A program made the translations under genes and the position numbers. A model generated the notes under the pieces. It was not told where the DNA came from and did no database searches. It worked only from the letters and a program-made list of their open reading frames with translations. Positions 7,674-14,360 of a stretch of 30,864 bases of DNA are shown piece after piece. This DNA comes from CAZTHC01 sp964613425 (GTDB taxonomy: Bacteria > Bacillota > Clostridia > TANB77 > CAG-508), in contig CAZTHC010000007.1 in NCBI GenBank assembly GCA_964613425.1, positions 1 to 30,864 of the forward strand. The letters run 5' to 3'. Positions within the stretch are counted from its first letter, which is position 1; every line of letters starts with the position of its first letter.

Positions 7674-7711
7674 AAAAATAAAACTCTTAGTAAACTAAGA
7701 GTTTTATTTTT
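7674..7711. terminator. Bidirectional terminator after spoIIID
   Basis: A perfect 17-bp inverted repeat (7674-7690 and 7695-7711) with a TAAA loop and A/T tails on both sides. It lies between the convergent spoIIID fragment and the zinc-ribbon gene. Confidence 0.85.
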
Positions 7712-7715
7712 TAAA

Positions 7716-7886
7716 TTAATGTATATATATATTAGTACTAATACTGTTTTGTTTTCTAGCTCTTCTACAATCTGGACATCTTTGTGGTTCGTTATCGAAA
7801 CCTTTTTCAGCGTAGAATGCTTGTTCACCTTCTGTGAAGATAAATTCTGCACCGCAATCTTTGCATATTAATGTTTTATCTGCCAT
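7716..7886 (-). CDS. Zinc-ribbon domain miniprotein (zf-trcl type)
   Basis: The gene encodes 56 residues: MADKTLICKDCGAEFIF, then EQAFYAEKGF and PQRCPDCRRARK. Two CxxC pairs (residues 8/11 and 37/40) spaced by about 25 residues, with the EQxFYxEKGFxNEPxRCPxCR signature, are typical of the probable zinc-ribbon (zf-trcl) family of Clostridia. Its function is unknown. GGAGGA lies eight to thirteen bases before the ATG at 7886. The last residues (NIYIH) come from an AT repeat that ends directly at the terminator shared with spoIIID. It is probably monocistronic. Confidence 0.85.
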   Translation of the reverse strand: MADKTLICKDCGAEFIFTEGEQAFYAEKGFDNEPQRCPDCRRARKQNSISTNIYIH

Positions 7887-7995
7887 TTATGGGATCCTCC
7901 TTTTTAGATTTTTAATTTAATTTTTTGACTCAAAGACACTTCTAAAAAAGAGGCTATAGTCTAGGAATTAAATCGGTTAATTAATAACCTCATTA

Positions 7996-8024
7996 ACTAT
8001 ACCATAGAAAGGAAAATAATACAA
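7996..8024 (-). promoter_or_regulatory. Putative sigma-A promoter of zinc-ribbon gene
   Basis: On the minus strand, TTGTAT (8019-8024), a 17-bp spacer and TATAGT (7996-8001). It lies about 110 bases before the start codon, leaving a long untranslated leader in which I recognise no structure. Confidence 0.5.
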
Positions 8025-8083
8025 GTGATTTTTAAAAATAAATTTAATGTCTTTAGAAAAATTAAAACGATATACTATATTAA

Positions 8084-8114
8084 TTCACAAAAATACAAAA
8101 TTCGACATATAATA
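8084..8114 (+). promoter_or_regulatory. Putative yabG promoter, sporulation-sigma-like
   Basis: The -10-like CATATAATA (8106-8114) with TTCACA (8084-8089) 16 bp upstream fits the loose sigma-K pattern (AC at -35, CATAnnnTA at -10). The embedded TATAAT could equally be a sigma-A -10. Late mother-cell expression would suit YabG. Confidence 0.4.
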
Positions 8115-8145
8115 CAGTAGCTATTTTTGGCTGAGGTGATTTTTA

Positions 8146-8967
8146 GTGAAAATAATACAGAATTATTTAAAAACAATAAAAAAAGGTGATATAGTAGGAA
8201 GAATTTCATATAATAAAGACATTCTTTTTGTAGTAGAAAGAATTCTGAATACTCAAAAGAACAGTATTGCTATTTTAAAGGGACTTATTGTAAGAATTGA
8301 GGCAGATGCCCCAATTTCAGATTTAGTTGTAATTGAAAAAAGTATTGTTAGTACTAAAGAAAAAGAGTTAGATAAAGTTTTAAATGCAAGAGTAAGTCAG
8401 AATAGTAAGCGAAATATGCAAAAAACAACAGGGAAAATACTTCACCTAGATGGAGACAGAAGGTATAGCGAAAAGTCTGCTAGATATTATCAGAAAATTG
8501 GTTTGAATGCTATTGTAAAGAATATTTCTGAAAATAGACAGCCTAGTATGGTTAAAATTTTATTAGAAAAGTATAATCCAGACATATTAATTATAACAGG
8601 TCATGATGCTATGTTAAAAAATGGAGCAAATTATAATGATTTATATAATTATAGAAATTCGAGATATTTTATAAATACAGTAAGAGAGGCTAGAAAATGG
8701 AAATCAAATAAAGATGAACTTGTTATTTTTGCAGGCGCTTGTCAGAGTTATTTTGAAGCCTTAATTGCGGAAGGAGCAAATTTTGCTTCATCACCAGGAA
8801 GAATTTTAATAGATTTTATTGACCCTTTAGTAATTGCTGAAAAAGTAGCAATTACAGATGAAAATATGTACGTAACTATTTGGGATATTTTAAAAGAATT
8901 AAAAGACGGAAATGATGGAGTGGGGGGAAGTTCAGCTCGAGGAAAACGCAAAGTAATAACATTGTAA
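8146..8967 (+). CDS. yabG: Sporulation-specific cysteine protease YabG
   Basis: The 273-residue protein matches YabG (peptidase U57), which cleaves spore coat and cortex-associated proteins late in sporulation; in Clostridioides difficile the family acts on SipA and CspBA. An N-terminal KGDIVGRISYxxDILFxV beta domain is followed by GKILHLDGDRRY, TGHDA with His153, and the signature FAGACQSYFEA with Cys199. His153 and Cys199 are the likely catalytic pair. The C-terminus ends GGSSARGKR. The start is GTG 8146, with GAGGTGAT upstream. It lies next to veg, as in Bacillus. Confidence 0.93.
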   Translation: MKIIQNYLKTIKKGDIVGRISYNKDILFVVERILNTQKNSIAILKGLIVRIEADAPISDLVVIEKSIVSTKEKELDKVLNARVSQNSKRNMQKTTGKILHLDGDRRYSEKSARYYQKIGLNAIVKNISENRQPSMVKILLEKYNPDILIITGHDAMLKNGANYNDLYNYRNSRYFINTVREARKWKSNKDELVIFAGACQSYFEALIAEGANFASSPGRILIDFIDPLVIAEKVAITDENMYVTIWDILKELKDGNDGVGGSSARGKRKVITL

Positions 8968-9060
8968 TAATATTGTAATATAAATGTAATAAAGCAAAAT
9001 AAAATTCGTGTATCCATTGAAAATACTAAGGAAAGTACACATTTCATAAAATAGCAATTT

Positions 9061-9089
9061 TTGACAATTTAGCTTAAAACTGGTATAAT
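9061..9089 (+). promoter_or_regulatory. Consensus sigma-A promoter of veg
   Basis: TTGACA (9061-9066), 17-bp spacer, TATAAT (9084-9089): a perfect consensus. The veg promoter of Bacillus subtilis is also known as a very strong vegetative promoter. Confidence 0.9.
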
Positions 9090-9116
9090 CACACTATCAA
9101 AATAAGAGGTGATTAT

Positions 9117-9389
9117 ATGATTCTTAAAAATGATATATCTAGTTTAAAAACAGATATTGAAGAAAAAATAGGACAAAAGATAATAGTTAGAGGATCACTT
9201 GGAAGAAATAGACCTTTTGAAGAAGAAGCTACAATAGAGAAAACTTATCCTAATATTTTCATTGTAAAATATGAGGATCAAGGTAGAAATGTAACTTATA
9301 GTTATACTGATGTATTAACACGAAATGTAGAAGTTCAAGTATTTGATGGAAATGGTTACAGCCCATTAATACCTGTATTAGAAAAATAA
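9117..9389 (+). CDS. veg: Veg family protein
   Basis: The 90-residue protein fits the Veg/DUF1021 family: an SM-like small beta barrel with KIGQKIIVRGSLGR, then TYPNIFIVKYED and the YSYTDVLTRNVEVQVF segment that corresponds to SYSYADILTETVEL in Bacillus Veg. Veg of B. subtilis has been linked to biofilm gene induction and spore outgrowth; the molecular role is not settled. The ATG is preceded by AGAGGTGAT. The yabG-veg order matches that of Bacillus. It has its own strong promoter and terminator, so it is monocistronic. Confidence 0.88.
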   Translation: MILKNDISSLKTDIEEKIGQKIIVRGSLGRNRPFEEEATIEKTYPNIFIVKYEDQGRNVTYSYTDVLTRNVEVQVFDGNGYSPLIPVLEK

Positions 9390-9395
9390 ATATTT

Positions 9396-9427
9396 AAAAA
9401 TTCCTAATTTATTAGGAATTTTTTTTG
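9396..9427 (+). terminator. Intrinsic terminator of veg
   Basis: A 12-bp stem (9396-9407 with 9412-9423) with loop TTTA and a continuous T-run after it, seven bases past the veg stop codon. Confidence 0.85.
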
Positions 9428-9473
9428 TCCTCTTAAATATACATATAGTAAACAAGTTTAAGGAGGTAAAAAA

Positions 9474-11018
9474 ATGTTGTTAGAAACAAACAAAGAAAAA
9501 ATATGTATGAGCCAAATAATAGGACAAAAAAAGGATGTTTTTACAGTAGAGGAGGACATAATAGTAAACGATATTAAACCAGATATATTAAATATAATTA
9601 ATGCTTCAGGTACAGTATGTGTATATAAGAAAGAAGTTCAAAATGGAAAAGTGAAATTAGATGGTTGTGTAAATGTATATATAATGTATCTTGCAGATGA
9701 TGAAAATGGAAATGTGAGAAGTTTAAATACTGTATTAGATTTCACTCAAACAGTTGATATGGATAGTTGTAGGGGAGGCATGCAATTAGATAGTGAAATT
9801 AATATTAAGTCAATTGATTGTAAAGTTATAAACAGTAGGAAGCTTAATATTAAAGCAATTTTAGATTTAAATATTAAGGTGCTTTCAAATGAAGAAATAG
9901 AGATAATAAATGATGTTAATAATATAGAAGATATTCAAATATTAAATAAGAATTTGGAAATGAACTCTCTAATAGGTACGGGCGAAACAAAAAGCATTGT
10001 TAAAGACACTATTACGCTAGATTCTGTGGATAATTTAGCTGAAATATTGAGTGTAAAAATAAATATAATTAATACAGAAACGAAAACTAGCTATAACAAG
10101 GTATTGGCAAAATCAGATGCAAATTGCAAAATAATGTATTTAACTGAAGATAATAGAATAAAAACAATGGAAGAAAATATTCCAGTAATGGGATTTATTG
10201 ATATGCCAAATGTAAGTGATAGTAATGTTTGTGATACAAAATATAAGTTGTGCAATTTAATATTAAAACCAAATAATGCAGAAGAACATTCTATTTATAT
10301 AGAAATGGAATTTGAATTAACCTGTTTTACATATGAAAAGAAATGTATAAATATAATTGAAGACTTATATAGTCCAACAAAGCAGTTAAGTTTTACTCAG
10401 AAAAAAATAAATACAACAATGAAAAATGATGCCATGAAGGAGATTTGCAGCATAAAAGAAGAATTATCAATTCCAGAAATAAAAGACAATAAAATATATG
10501 ATGTAGAGGTAATGCCGATAATTCAAAAAACTAAAGTGCAAAATAATAAAATTTCATACGAAGGTGAAACTATTATAAAAGTATTTTTTGAATCTAGTAA
10601 TACAAATAGATTAGATGTTAAAACCGTAAAATTACCATTAAATTTTATAATGAATGCAAACAATGTTAATGAAGATACAAATATTGAAACAAATATAGAG
10701 ATAAAAAATCAAAATTTTGTGGTATTACAGGGGGGATATGTTAATAGCTTAATAGATTTAGAGTTTAAAGCAAACATCGAAAATTCTCAAACATTAAGTA
10801 TAATTAATGAGATTGAAGAAGAAGAAAAAAGAGTTATAAATGAGTATAGTGTAATAATTTATTTTGTAAAAGAAAAAGATACTTTATGGAACATAGCAAA
10901 ACAGTTTAAAACAACAATAGAGGATATAGTTAAAATTAATAATATAGAAGATGCAAATAAGATTTATCCTGGAATGAAATTGTTTATACCTAAATATGTT
11001 AGAAAAATACCTGCCTAA
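9474..11018 (+). CDS. sipL: SipL-like spore coat morphogenetic protein (DUF3794-LysM)
   Basis: The 514-residue protein has DUF3794 (SipL-SPOCS) type domains: an N-terminal one (VFTVEEDIIVNDIKPDI, VKLDGCVNVYIMYL), a second around residues 150-280, a third around 310-440. It ends in a LysM domain at about 460-508 (YFVKEKDTLWNIAKQF, GMKLFIPKYV). In C. difficile SipL binds SpoIVA through LysM and anchors coat assembly; SpoVID has the analogous role in Bacillus. There is no signal peptide, as expected of a mother-cell cytoplasmic protein. AAGGAGG precedes the ATG. It is followed two bases later by yunB, so the two are probably one operon. Assignment to SipL rather than another DUF3794-LysM paralogue rests on domain order. 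Confidence 0.85.
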   Translation: MLLETNKEKICMSQIIGQKKDVFTVEEDIIVNDIKPDILNIINASGTVCVYKKEVQNGKVKLDGCVNVYIMYLADDENGNVRSLNTVLDFTQTVDMDSCRGGMQLDSEINIKSIDCKVINSRKLNIKAILDLNIKVLSNEEIEIINDVNNIEDIQILNKNLEMNSLIGTGETKSIVKDTITLDSVDNLAEILSVKINIINTETKTSYNKVLAKSDANCKIMYLTEDNRIKTMEENIPVMGFIDMPNVSDSNVCDTKYKLCNLILKPNNAEEHSIYIEMEFELTCFTYEKKCINIIEDLYSPTKQLSFTQKKINTTMKNDAMKEICSIKEELSIPEIKDNKIYDVEVMPIIQKTKVQNNKISYEGETIIKVFFESSNTNRLDVKTVKLPLNFIMNANNVNEDTNIETNIEIKNQNFVVLQGGYVNSLIDLEFKANIENSQTLSIINEIEEEEKRVINEYSVIIYFVKEKDTLWNIAKQFKTTIEDIVKINNIEDANKIYPGMKLFIPKYVRKIPA

Positions 11019-11020
11019 AA

Positions 11021-11716
11021 ATGGATGTAATTTATTCAAGAAAAAGAATAAATATTCCAGGGTCTAAAAAAAATCCTGAACACATAAAAAAAACAATTAA
11101 AGTAATATTAATATTAGTAATAGCAGTTACTACAGCATATTATATAATTAATTCATTAAATCCAATATTTGAAGGATTATGTGCTGCAAAGGCACATGAA
11201 GTAGCAACATATATAACAAATACAAAATCAAGTGAAATATTGGATAATATACAGTATTCAGATATTGTTAAAATAGAAAAGGATTCAAACGGAAAAATAA
11301 CTTTAATAAATAATGATGTTGTAAAAATGAATAAAATTGCTTCCGATATTGCAGTAGAGATTCAGAGCGGACTGAAAAATGTAGAAAATGATAGTATATA
11401 TATCCCGGTTGGTTCAATGACAGGAAATAAATATTTTGCGGGAAGCGGGCCAAAGATAAAAATAAAGGTCATTTCAGCTGGAAATATAGTAACAGATTTT
11501 AAAACAGAATTTGTTAGTCAAGGTATTAATCAAACAATGCATAGAATATATTTAAATTTAGAATGTAATGTGAATATACTAACACCTTTTAACAAAATGA
11601 GTCAAAAAGTAGTTAACCAAGTATTACTTGTAGAAACAGTAATTGTAGGGGAGATACCAGAAAGCTATTATAACTTAGAAGGAATGACAAAAGATGATGT
11701 GCTAGAGGTAGTGTAG
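11021..11716 (+). CDS. yunB: Sporulation protein YunB
   Basis: The 231-residue protein matches YunB, a sigma-E-controlled membrane protein needed for normal sporulation in B. subtilis, with unknown mechanism. After a basic N-terminus there is one membrane helix (about residues 27-45, VILILVIAVTTAYYIIN). Hallmark segments follow: AxxxATxxIN, VPVGSMTGN-like IPVGSMTGNKYFAGSGP, GINQTMHRIYL and VVNQVLLVETVIVGEIPESYYNL. The ATG is two bases after the sipL-like stop, and no clear ribosome site is visible, so translation is probably coupled to that gene. Confidence 0.92.
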   Translation: MDVIYSRKRINIPGSKKNPEHIKKTIKVILILVIAVTTAYYIINSLNPIFEGLCAAKAHEVATYITNTKSSEILDNIQYSDIVKIEKDSNGKITLINNDVVKMNKIASDIAVEIQSGLKNVENDSIYIPVGSMTGNKYFAGSGPKIKIKVISAGNIVTDFKTEFVSQGINQTMHRIYLNLECNVNILTPFNKMSQKVVNQVLLVETVIVGEIPESYYNLEGMTKDDVLEVV

Positions 11717-11822
11717 AAAAAATATTATCTGCGTTTGAATATTATATTACTAAAATATAATAATTATAGGAAGCGTCTTCGCCCGAGCAACAAATTGAAT
11801 CAGGTATTATTGCAAAATTAAA

Positions 11823-11841
11823 GGGCGTATTGTATACGCCC
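11823..11841 (-). terminator. GC-rich hairpin, possible terminator
   Basis: A perfect 8-bp stem (11823-11830 with 11834-11841), GGGCGTAT/ATACGCCC with a TGT loop, 11 bases past the end of the minus-strand gene. On the minus strand it is followed by TTTAATTTTG, a modest T-tract. It could also help end yunB transcription. Confidence 0.45.
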
Positions 11842-11851
11842 AAATGTTATT

Positions 11852-12253
11852 TTATCTATCAACTTCATAATCGTTATCATTAGTTTGCTGTCTACTTTTT
11901 AAAGACAATTCTGAATTTAAATTTTTATATGATTCAGAGCTATGGTCAACAGTGAATGACCATTCTTCTGGGCAATCCAATTTACTTAGCAATGCATTGC
12001 GAACATAATTAAGAACACTTATCTTAATTTTTTGAAAATCTCTAGAAGATTCATAAGGTATCCAATTATTAATTGTAAAATTAATAATTTTTTTCTGCTT
12101 AAATATTTGGATATGTGCTAATATATCATTTGGTTGAAATCGGTCTTGCTCAAAGTCTTTTTCAAAAATGTAATAAAATGTGAAATCGTTATCATCTCTT
12201 CGTAATAATAATTTTAAATCTTTTAATTCGTTATTATCAATAAAATTTAACAT
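11852..12253 (-). CDS. Hypothetical protein
   Basis: This protein has 133 residues, with no recognised family and no membrane segment or signal peptide. It is acidic, with a core of alternating hydrophobic strands (DFTFYYIFEKDF, HIQIFKQKKIINFTINNW), a helical stretch (IKISVLNYVRNALLSKL) and a polar tail ending in NDNDYEVDR. The ATG at 12253 has GGAG nine bases upstream and a good promoter (12292-12320). Codon use looks like that of its neighbours. It stands alone between yunB and the ribosomal rplM-rpsI operon. Confidence 0.6.
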   Translation of the reverse strand: MLNFIDNNELKDLKLLLRRDDNDFTFYYIFEKDFEQDRFQPNDILAHIQIFKQKKIINFTINNWIPYESSRDFQKIKISVLNYVRNALLSKLDCPEEWSFTVDHSSESYKNLNSELSLKSRQQTNDNDYEVDR

Positions 12254-12291
12254 ATTTTACTCCATATATTAGAATATTTTTTATTTGGCTC

Positions 12292-12320
12292 ATTATAACA
12301 TTATTCAATTATTTTGTAAA
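12292..12320 (-). promoter_or_regulatory. Sigma-A promoter of hypothetical gene
   Basis: On the minus strand, TTTACA (12315-12320), 17-bp spacer, TATAAT (12292-12297), about 40 bases before the start codon. Confidence 0.65.
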
Positions 12321-12341
12321 GTAATTAAGTAAATAGTAAAG

Positions 12342-12378
12342 AAAATTGCCAAAAACCTCCGTCCCCATTGGCAATTTT
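12342..12378. repeat. Palindromic dispersed repeat, copy 1
   Basis: A 10-bp inverted repeat (12342-12351 with 12369-12378) encloses ACCTCCGTCCCC. Two nearly identical copies occur at 29804-29834 and 30789-30819. This copy lies 18 bases after the end of rpsI and may act as the terminator of the rplM-rpsI operon. Confidence 0.8.
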
Positions 12379-12395
12379 GATAATAAAAAAACATC

Positions 12396-12806
12396 TTATC
12401 TCTTAGAGAATTGTGGTGCTTTACGAGCTTTTTTAAGTCCGTATTTTTTTCTTTCTTTCATTCTTGCGTCTCTTGTTAAGAAACCACTTGATTTTAATGC
12501 TGGTCTGTATTCTGCATTTGCTTGTAATAAGGCTCTAGATATTCCATGTCTTATTGCTCCTGCTTGACCACTTATACCACCACCAATTACTTTACAAACT
12601 ACATCATATTTATCTAATGTGTTTGACACTGTTAATGGTTGTTTAACTATAACTTTTAATGTTTCAACACCAAAGTATTCATCTAATGTTTTACCATTTA
12701 CTGTTATATTTCCTTTACCTGGTATTAATCTAACTCTTGAAATTGATTTTTTTCTTCTACCTGTTCCGTAGAATATTATATTTTCTGCTTTTTTAGTTCT
12801 TGGCAT
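12396..12806 (-). CDS. rpsI: 30S ribosomal protein S9
   Basis: The 136-residue product matches S9, a small-subunit head protein whose C-terminal tail reaches the P-site tRNA. Signatures are YGTGRRKKSISRVRLIPG, NGKTLDEYF, GGGISGQAGAIRHGISRALL, and the terminal KKARKAPQFSKR. The N-terminus MPRTKKAENI gives the ordinary length with a few extra residues. The start codon lies one base beyond the rplM stop, with GGAGG inside the end of rplM, the classic L13-S9 pair. Confidence 0.98.
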   Translation of the reverse strand: MPRTKKAENIIFYGTGRRKKSISRVRLIPGKGNITVNGKTLDEYFGVETLKVIVKQPLTVSNTLDKYDVVCKVIGGGISGQAGAIRHGISRALLQANAEYRPALKSSGFLTRDARMKERKKYGLKKARKAPQFSKR

Positions 12807-12807
12807 T

Positions 12808-13245
12808 TTACTTTACCTCCCAAATTTCAGGTTTTTGTGCTTGTTGTTCGTGTTCTGAACCAGCGTATACTCTTAATTTAGTAAGAGTTTTTCTTCCTAA
12901 ACTATTTTTTGGAAGCATACCTTTTATTGCAAGCATCATTGCTTTTGTTGGATTAGTATCCATTACATTTCTTGCTGTTGTTTCTGTCATTCCACCAATG
13001 TAACCAGAATGATGTCTATAGATTTTTTGATCTAATTTTTTTCCTGTTAAAATTACATCTTTACAATTTAATATAATAACATTATCACCTGTATCTAAAT
13101 TTGGTGTAAATGTAGGTTTGTGTTTACCTCTTAATAATCTAGCAGCTTCTGTTGCAACTCTACCTAAAGGTTTGTTTGCTGCATCAATTATATACCATTT
13201 TCTTTCGATCTCGCTTAATTTAGCGCTATATGTTGTATTATTCAT
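12808..13245 (-). CDS. rplM: 50S ribosomal protein L13
   Basis: The protein has 145 residues from the ATG at 13245. Signatures are KWYIIDAANKPLGRVATEAARLLRGKHKP, then GDNVIILNCKDVILTGKKLDQK, YRHHSGYIGGM and the C-terminal LRVYAGSEHEQQAQKPE. L13 is an early-assembling large-subunit protein. The start at 13245 gives the normal length with GGAGGG eleven bases upstream; an in-frame ATG at 13269 would overlap that ribosome site and add eight atypical residues. First gene of the rplM-rpsI operon, with a probable regulatory leader upstream. Confidence 0.97.
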   Translation of the reverse strand: MNNTTYSAKLSEIERKWYIIDAANKPLGRVATEAARLLRGKHKPTFTPNLDTGDNVIILNCKDVILTGKKLDQKIYRHHSGYIGGMTETTARNVMDTNPTKAMMLAIKGMLPKNSLGRKTLTKLRVYAGSEHEQQAQKPEIWEVK

Positions 13246-13302
13246 GGTACAAAATACCCTCCGTTTCATTTTTTAAAAATTTATATATTAAATAAGAAAC
13301 AA

Positions 13303-13326
13303 ATAAACTACCGGGGAGAAGTTTAT
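13303..13326 (-). promoter_or_regulatory. Candidate L13 autoregulatory leader hairpin
   Basis: Within the roughly 110-base rplM leader, ATAAAC/GTTTAT arms enclose TTCTCCCCGGTA as read on the minus strand. A leader to which L13 binds is known upstream of rplM in Firmicutes, and the position and the unusually GC-rich loop fit. I cannot confirm the family consensus by eye. Confidence 0.4.
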
Positions 13327-13361
13327 AAATATCTTAATTAATTTCATTACAATGCTTTTCT

Positions 13362-13390
13362 ATTTTAATACATAAATTAATAAAAGTCAA
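13362..13390 (-). promoter_or_regulatory. Sigma-A promoter of rplM-rpsI
   Basis: On the minus strand, TTGACT (13385-13390), 17-bp spacer, TAAAAT (13362-13367). It diverges from the infC promoter only about 19 bases away. Confidence 0.75.
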
Positions 13391-13408
13391 CATTTTTTAA
13401 AAAAAGTA

Positions 13409-13437
13409 TTGACATTTATTTAAAAACAGGGTAATAT
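13409..13437 (+). promoter_or_regulatory. Sigma-A promoter of infC-rpmI-rplT
   Basis: TTGACA (13409-13414), 17-bp spacer, TAATAT (13432-13437). It leaves a leader of about 130 bases before infC. Confidence 0.8.
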
Positions 13438-13444
13438 ATATGTG

Positions 13445-13557
13445 TTTAAAGAAGAAGTATCCACTTCTCACCGTATTTTAAGTAAGAAATATTGGTTAAT
13501 AAATTTTATATAAAGAATTTATTTAGTGGATTGGCTTTTTTAAGTCAATTTTTTTTA
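13445..13557 (+). promoter_or_regulatory. L20-type leader with attenuator before infC
   Basis: The leader contains a hairpin (AGAAGT 13453-13458 with ACTTCT 13463-13468) followed by CTCACC. It ends in a terminator hairpin (13530-13537 with 13542-13549, one G-U pair) and eight T. In Firmicutes, L20 binds the infC leader and causes premature termination, and this layout and position fit such a leader. The L20 contact site was not modelled. Confidence 0.65.
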
Positions 13558-13573
13558 TGTGGAGGTGTTTTAT

Positions 13574-14089
13574 ATAAAACAAGAATTACTTATTAATGAA
13601 CAAATAAGAGCAAAAGAAGTTCAAGTAATTGATGATGAAGGAAATAAGTTAGGAACTATGCAAACTACAGAAGCAATTAGTATTGCATTCGAAAAGAATT
13701 TAGATTTAGTATTAGTTTCACCAAATGGAGATGTTCCAGTTTGCAAAATGATGAATTACGGAAAATACAAATTTGAACAAGCTAAAAAAGAAAAGGAATC
13801 TAAGAAAAAACAAAAAGTATTAGAAACTAAAGAAATAAGAATAACTCCAAATATTGAAGAACATGATTTTAGTTTTAAATCTAAAAATGCTAGAAAATTC
13901 TTAGAAGAAGGAAATAAAGTAAGAATAACAGTTAAATTTAGAGGAAGAGAATTAAACTATGTTAAATTAGGTGAAGAAGTATTAAATAAATTTGTTGAAG
14001 ATTTAGCAGATATTTCTGTAGTTGAAAAGAAACCTTTACTAGAAGGTAAAAATATGTTTATTATATTAGCTAAAAAAAGCGATAAATAA
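13574..14089 (+). CDS. infC: Translation initiation factor IF-3, probable AUA start
   Basis: The product of about 171 residues matches IF-3, which binds the 30S subunit and checks start-codon and initiator-tRNA pairing. Signatures are ELLINEQIRAKEVQVIDDEGNKLG, DLVLVSPNGDVPVCKMMNYGKYKFEQ, and the C-domain KEIRITPNIEEHDFSFKSKNARKFLEEGNKVRITVKFRGRE. No ATG exists at the homologous start. GGAGG (13561-13565) is spaced eight bases from ATA 13574-13576, which gives the expected N-terminus. The GTG at 13559 precedes the ribosome site and the one at 13565 overlaps it. Rare start codons (AUU in E. coli) let IF-3 repress its own translation; ATA here would serve the same purpose. First gene of infC-rpmI-rplT. 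Confidence 0.95.
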   Translation: MKQELLINEQIRAKEVQVIDDEGNKLGTMQTTEAISIAFEKNLDLVLVSPNGDVPVCKMMNYGKYKFEQAKKEKESKKKQKVLETKEIRITPNIEEHDFSFKSKNARKFLEEGNKVRITVKFRGRELNYVKLGEEVLNKFVEDLADISVVEKKPLLEGKNMFIILAKKSDK

Positions 14090-14118
14090 AAGCAAACTTT
14101 AGAAAGGAGCAATTTATT

Positions 14119-14322
14119 ATGCCAAAACTAAAAACAAATAAAGCTGCAAAGAAAAGATATTCTTATACAGCAACAGGAAAAGTTAAAAGAACAAAATCAA
14201 ACAGAAGACATTTATTAGCTCACAGAACAACAAAACAAAAAAGACAATTAAGAGCACAACAAGGTTATGCTGATAAAACATGTGAAGCAGGAATTAAAAA
14301 ATTATTACCATACGGTAACTAA
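14119..14322 (+). CDS. rpmI: 50S ribosomal protein L35
   Basis: A 67-residue, very basic protein with the L35 signatures MPKLKTNKAAKKRYSYTATGKVKR and HLLAHRTTKQKRQLR, and the C-terminal end IKKLLPYGN. It lies 29 bases after infC with GAAAGGAGC before its ATG, in the conserved infC-rpmI-rplT order. L35 is a small structural protein of the large subunit. Confidence 0.98.
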   Translation: MPKLKTNKAAKKRYSYTATGKVKRTKSNRRHLLAHRTTKQKRQLRAQQGYADKTCEAGIKKLLPYGN

Positions 14323-14360
14323 AATATGAAATTAAGAAGAATTAAGGAGTGTGAATATAA

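Noticed and set aside
8748..9047. A 99-codon minus-strand frame opposite the end of yabG
   Set aside because: It is the antisense shadow of a well-identified yabG reading frame and has no ribosome site or family resemblance.
11717..11851. A tRNA or small RNA between yunB and the minus-strand hypothetical gene
   Set aside because: Only short AT stems and one GC-rich hairpin are present; no cloverleaf or T-loop sequence was seen.
12342..12378. The palindromic repeats as a CRISPR array
   Set aside because: Copies are isolated single units many kilobases apart with no regularly spaced spacers.
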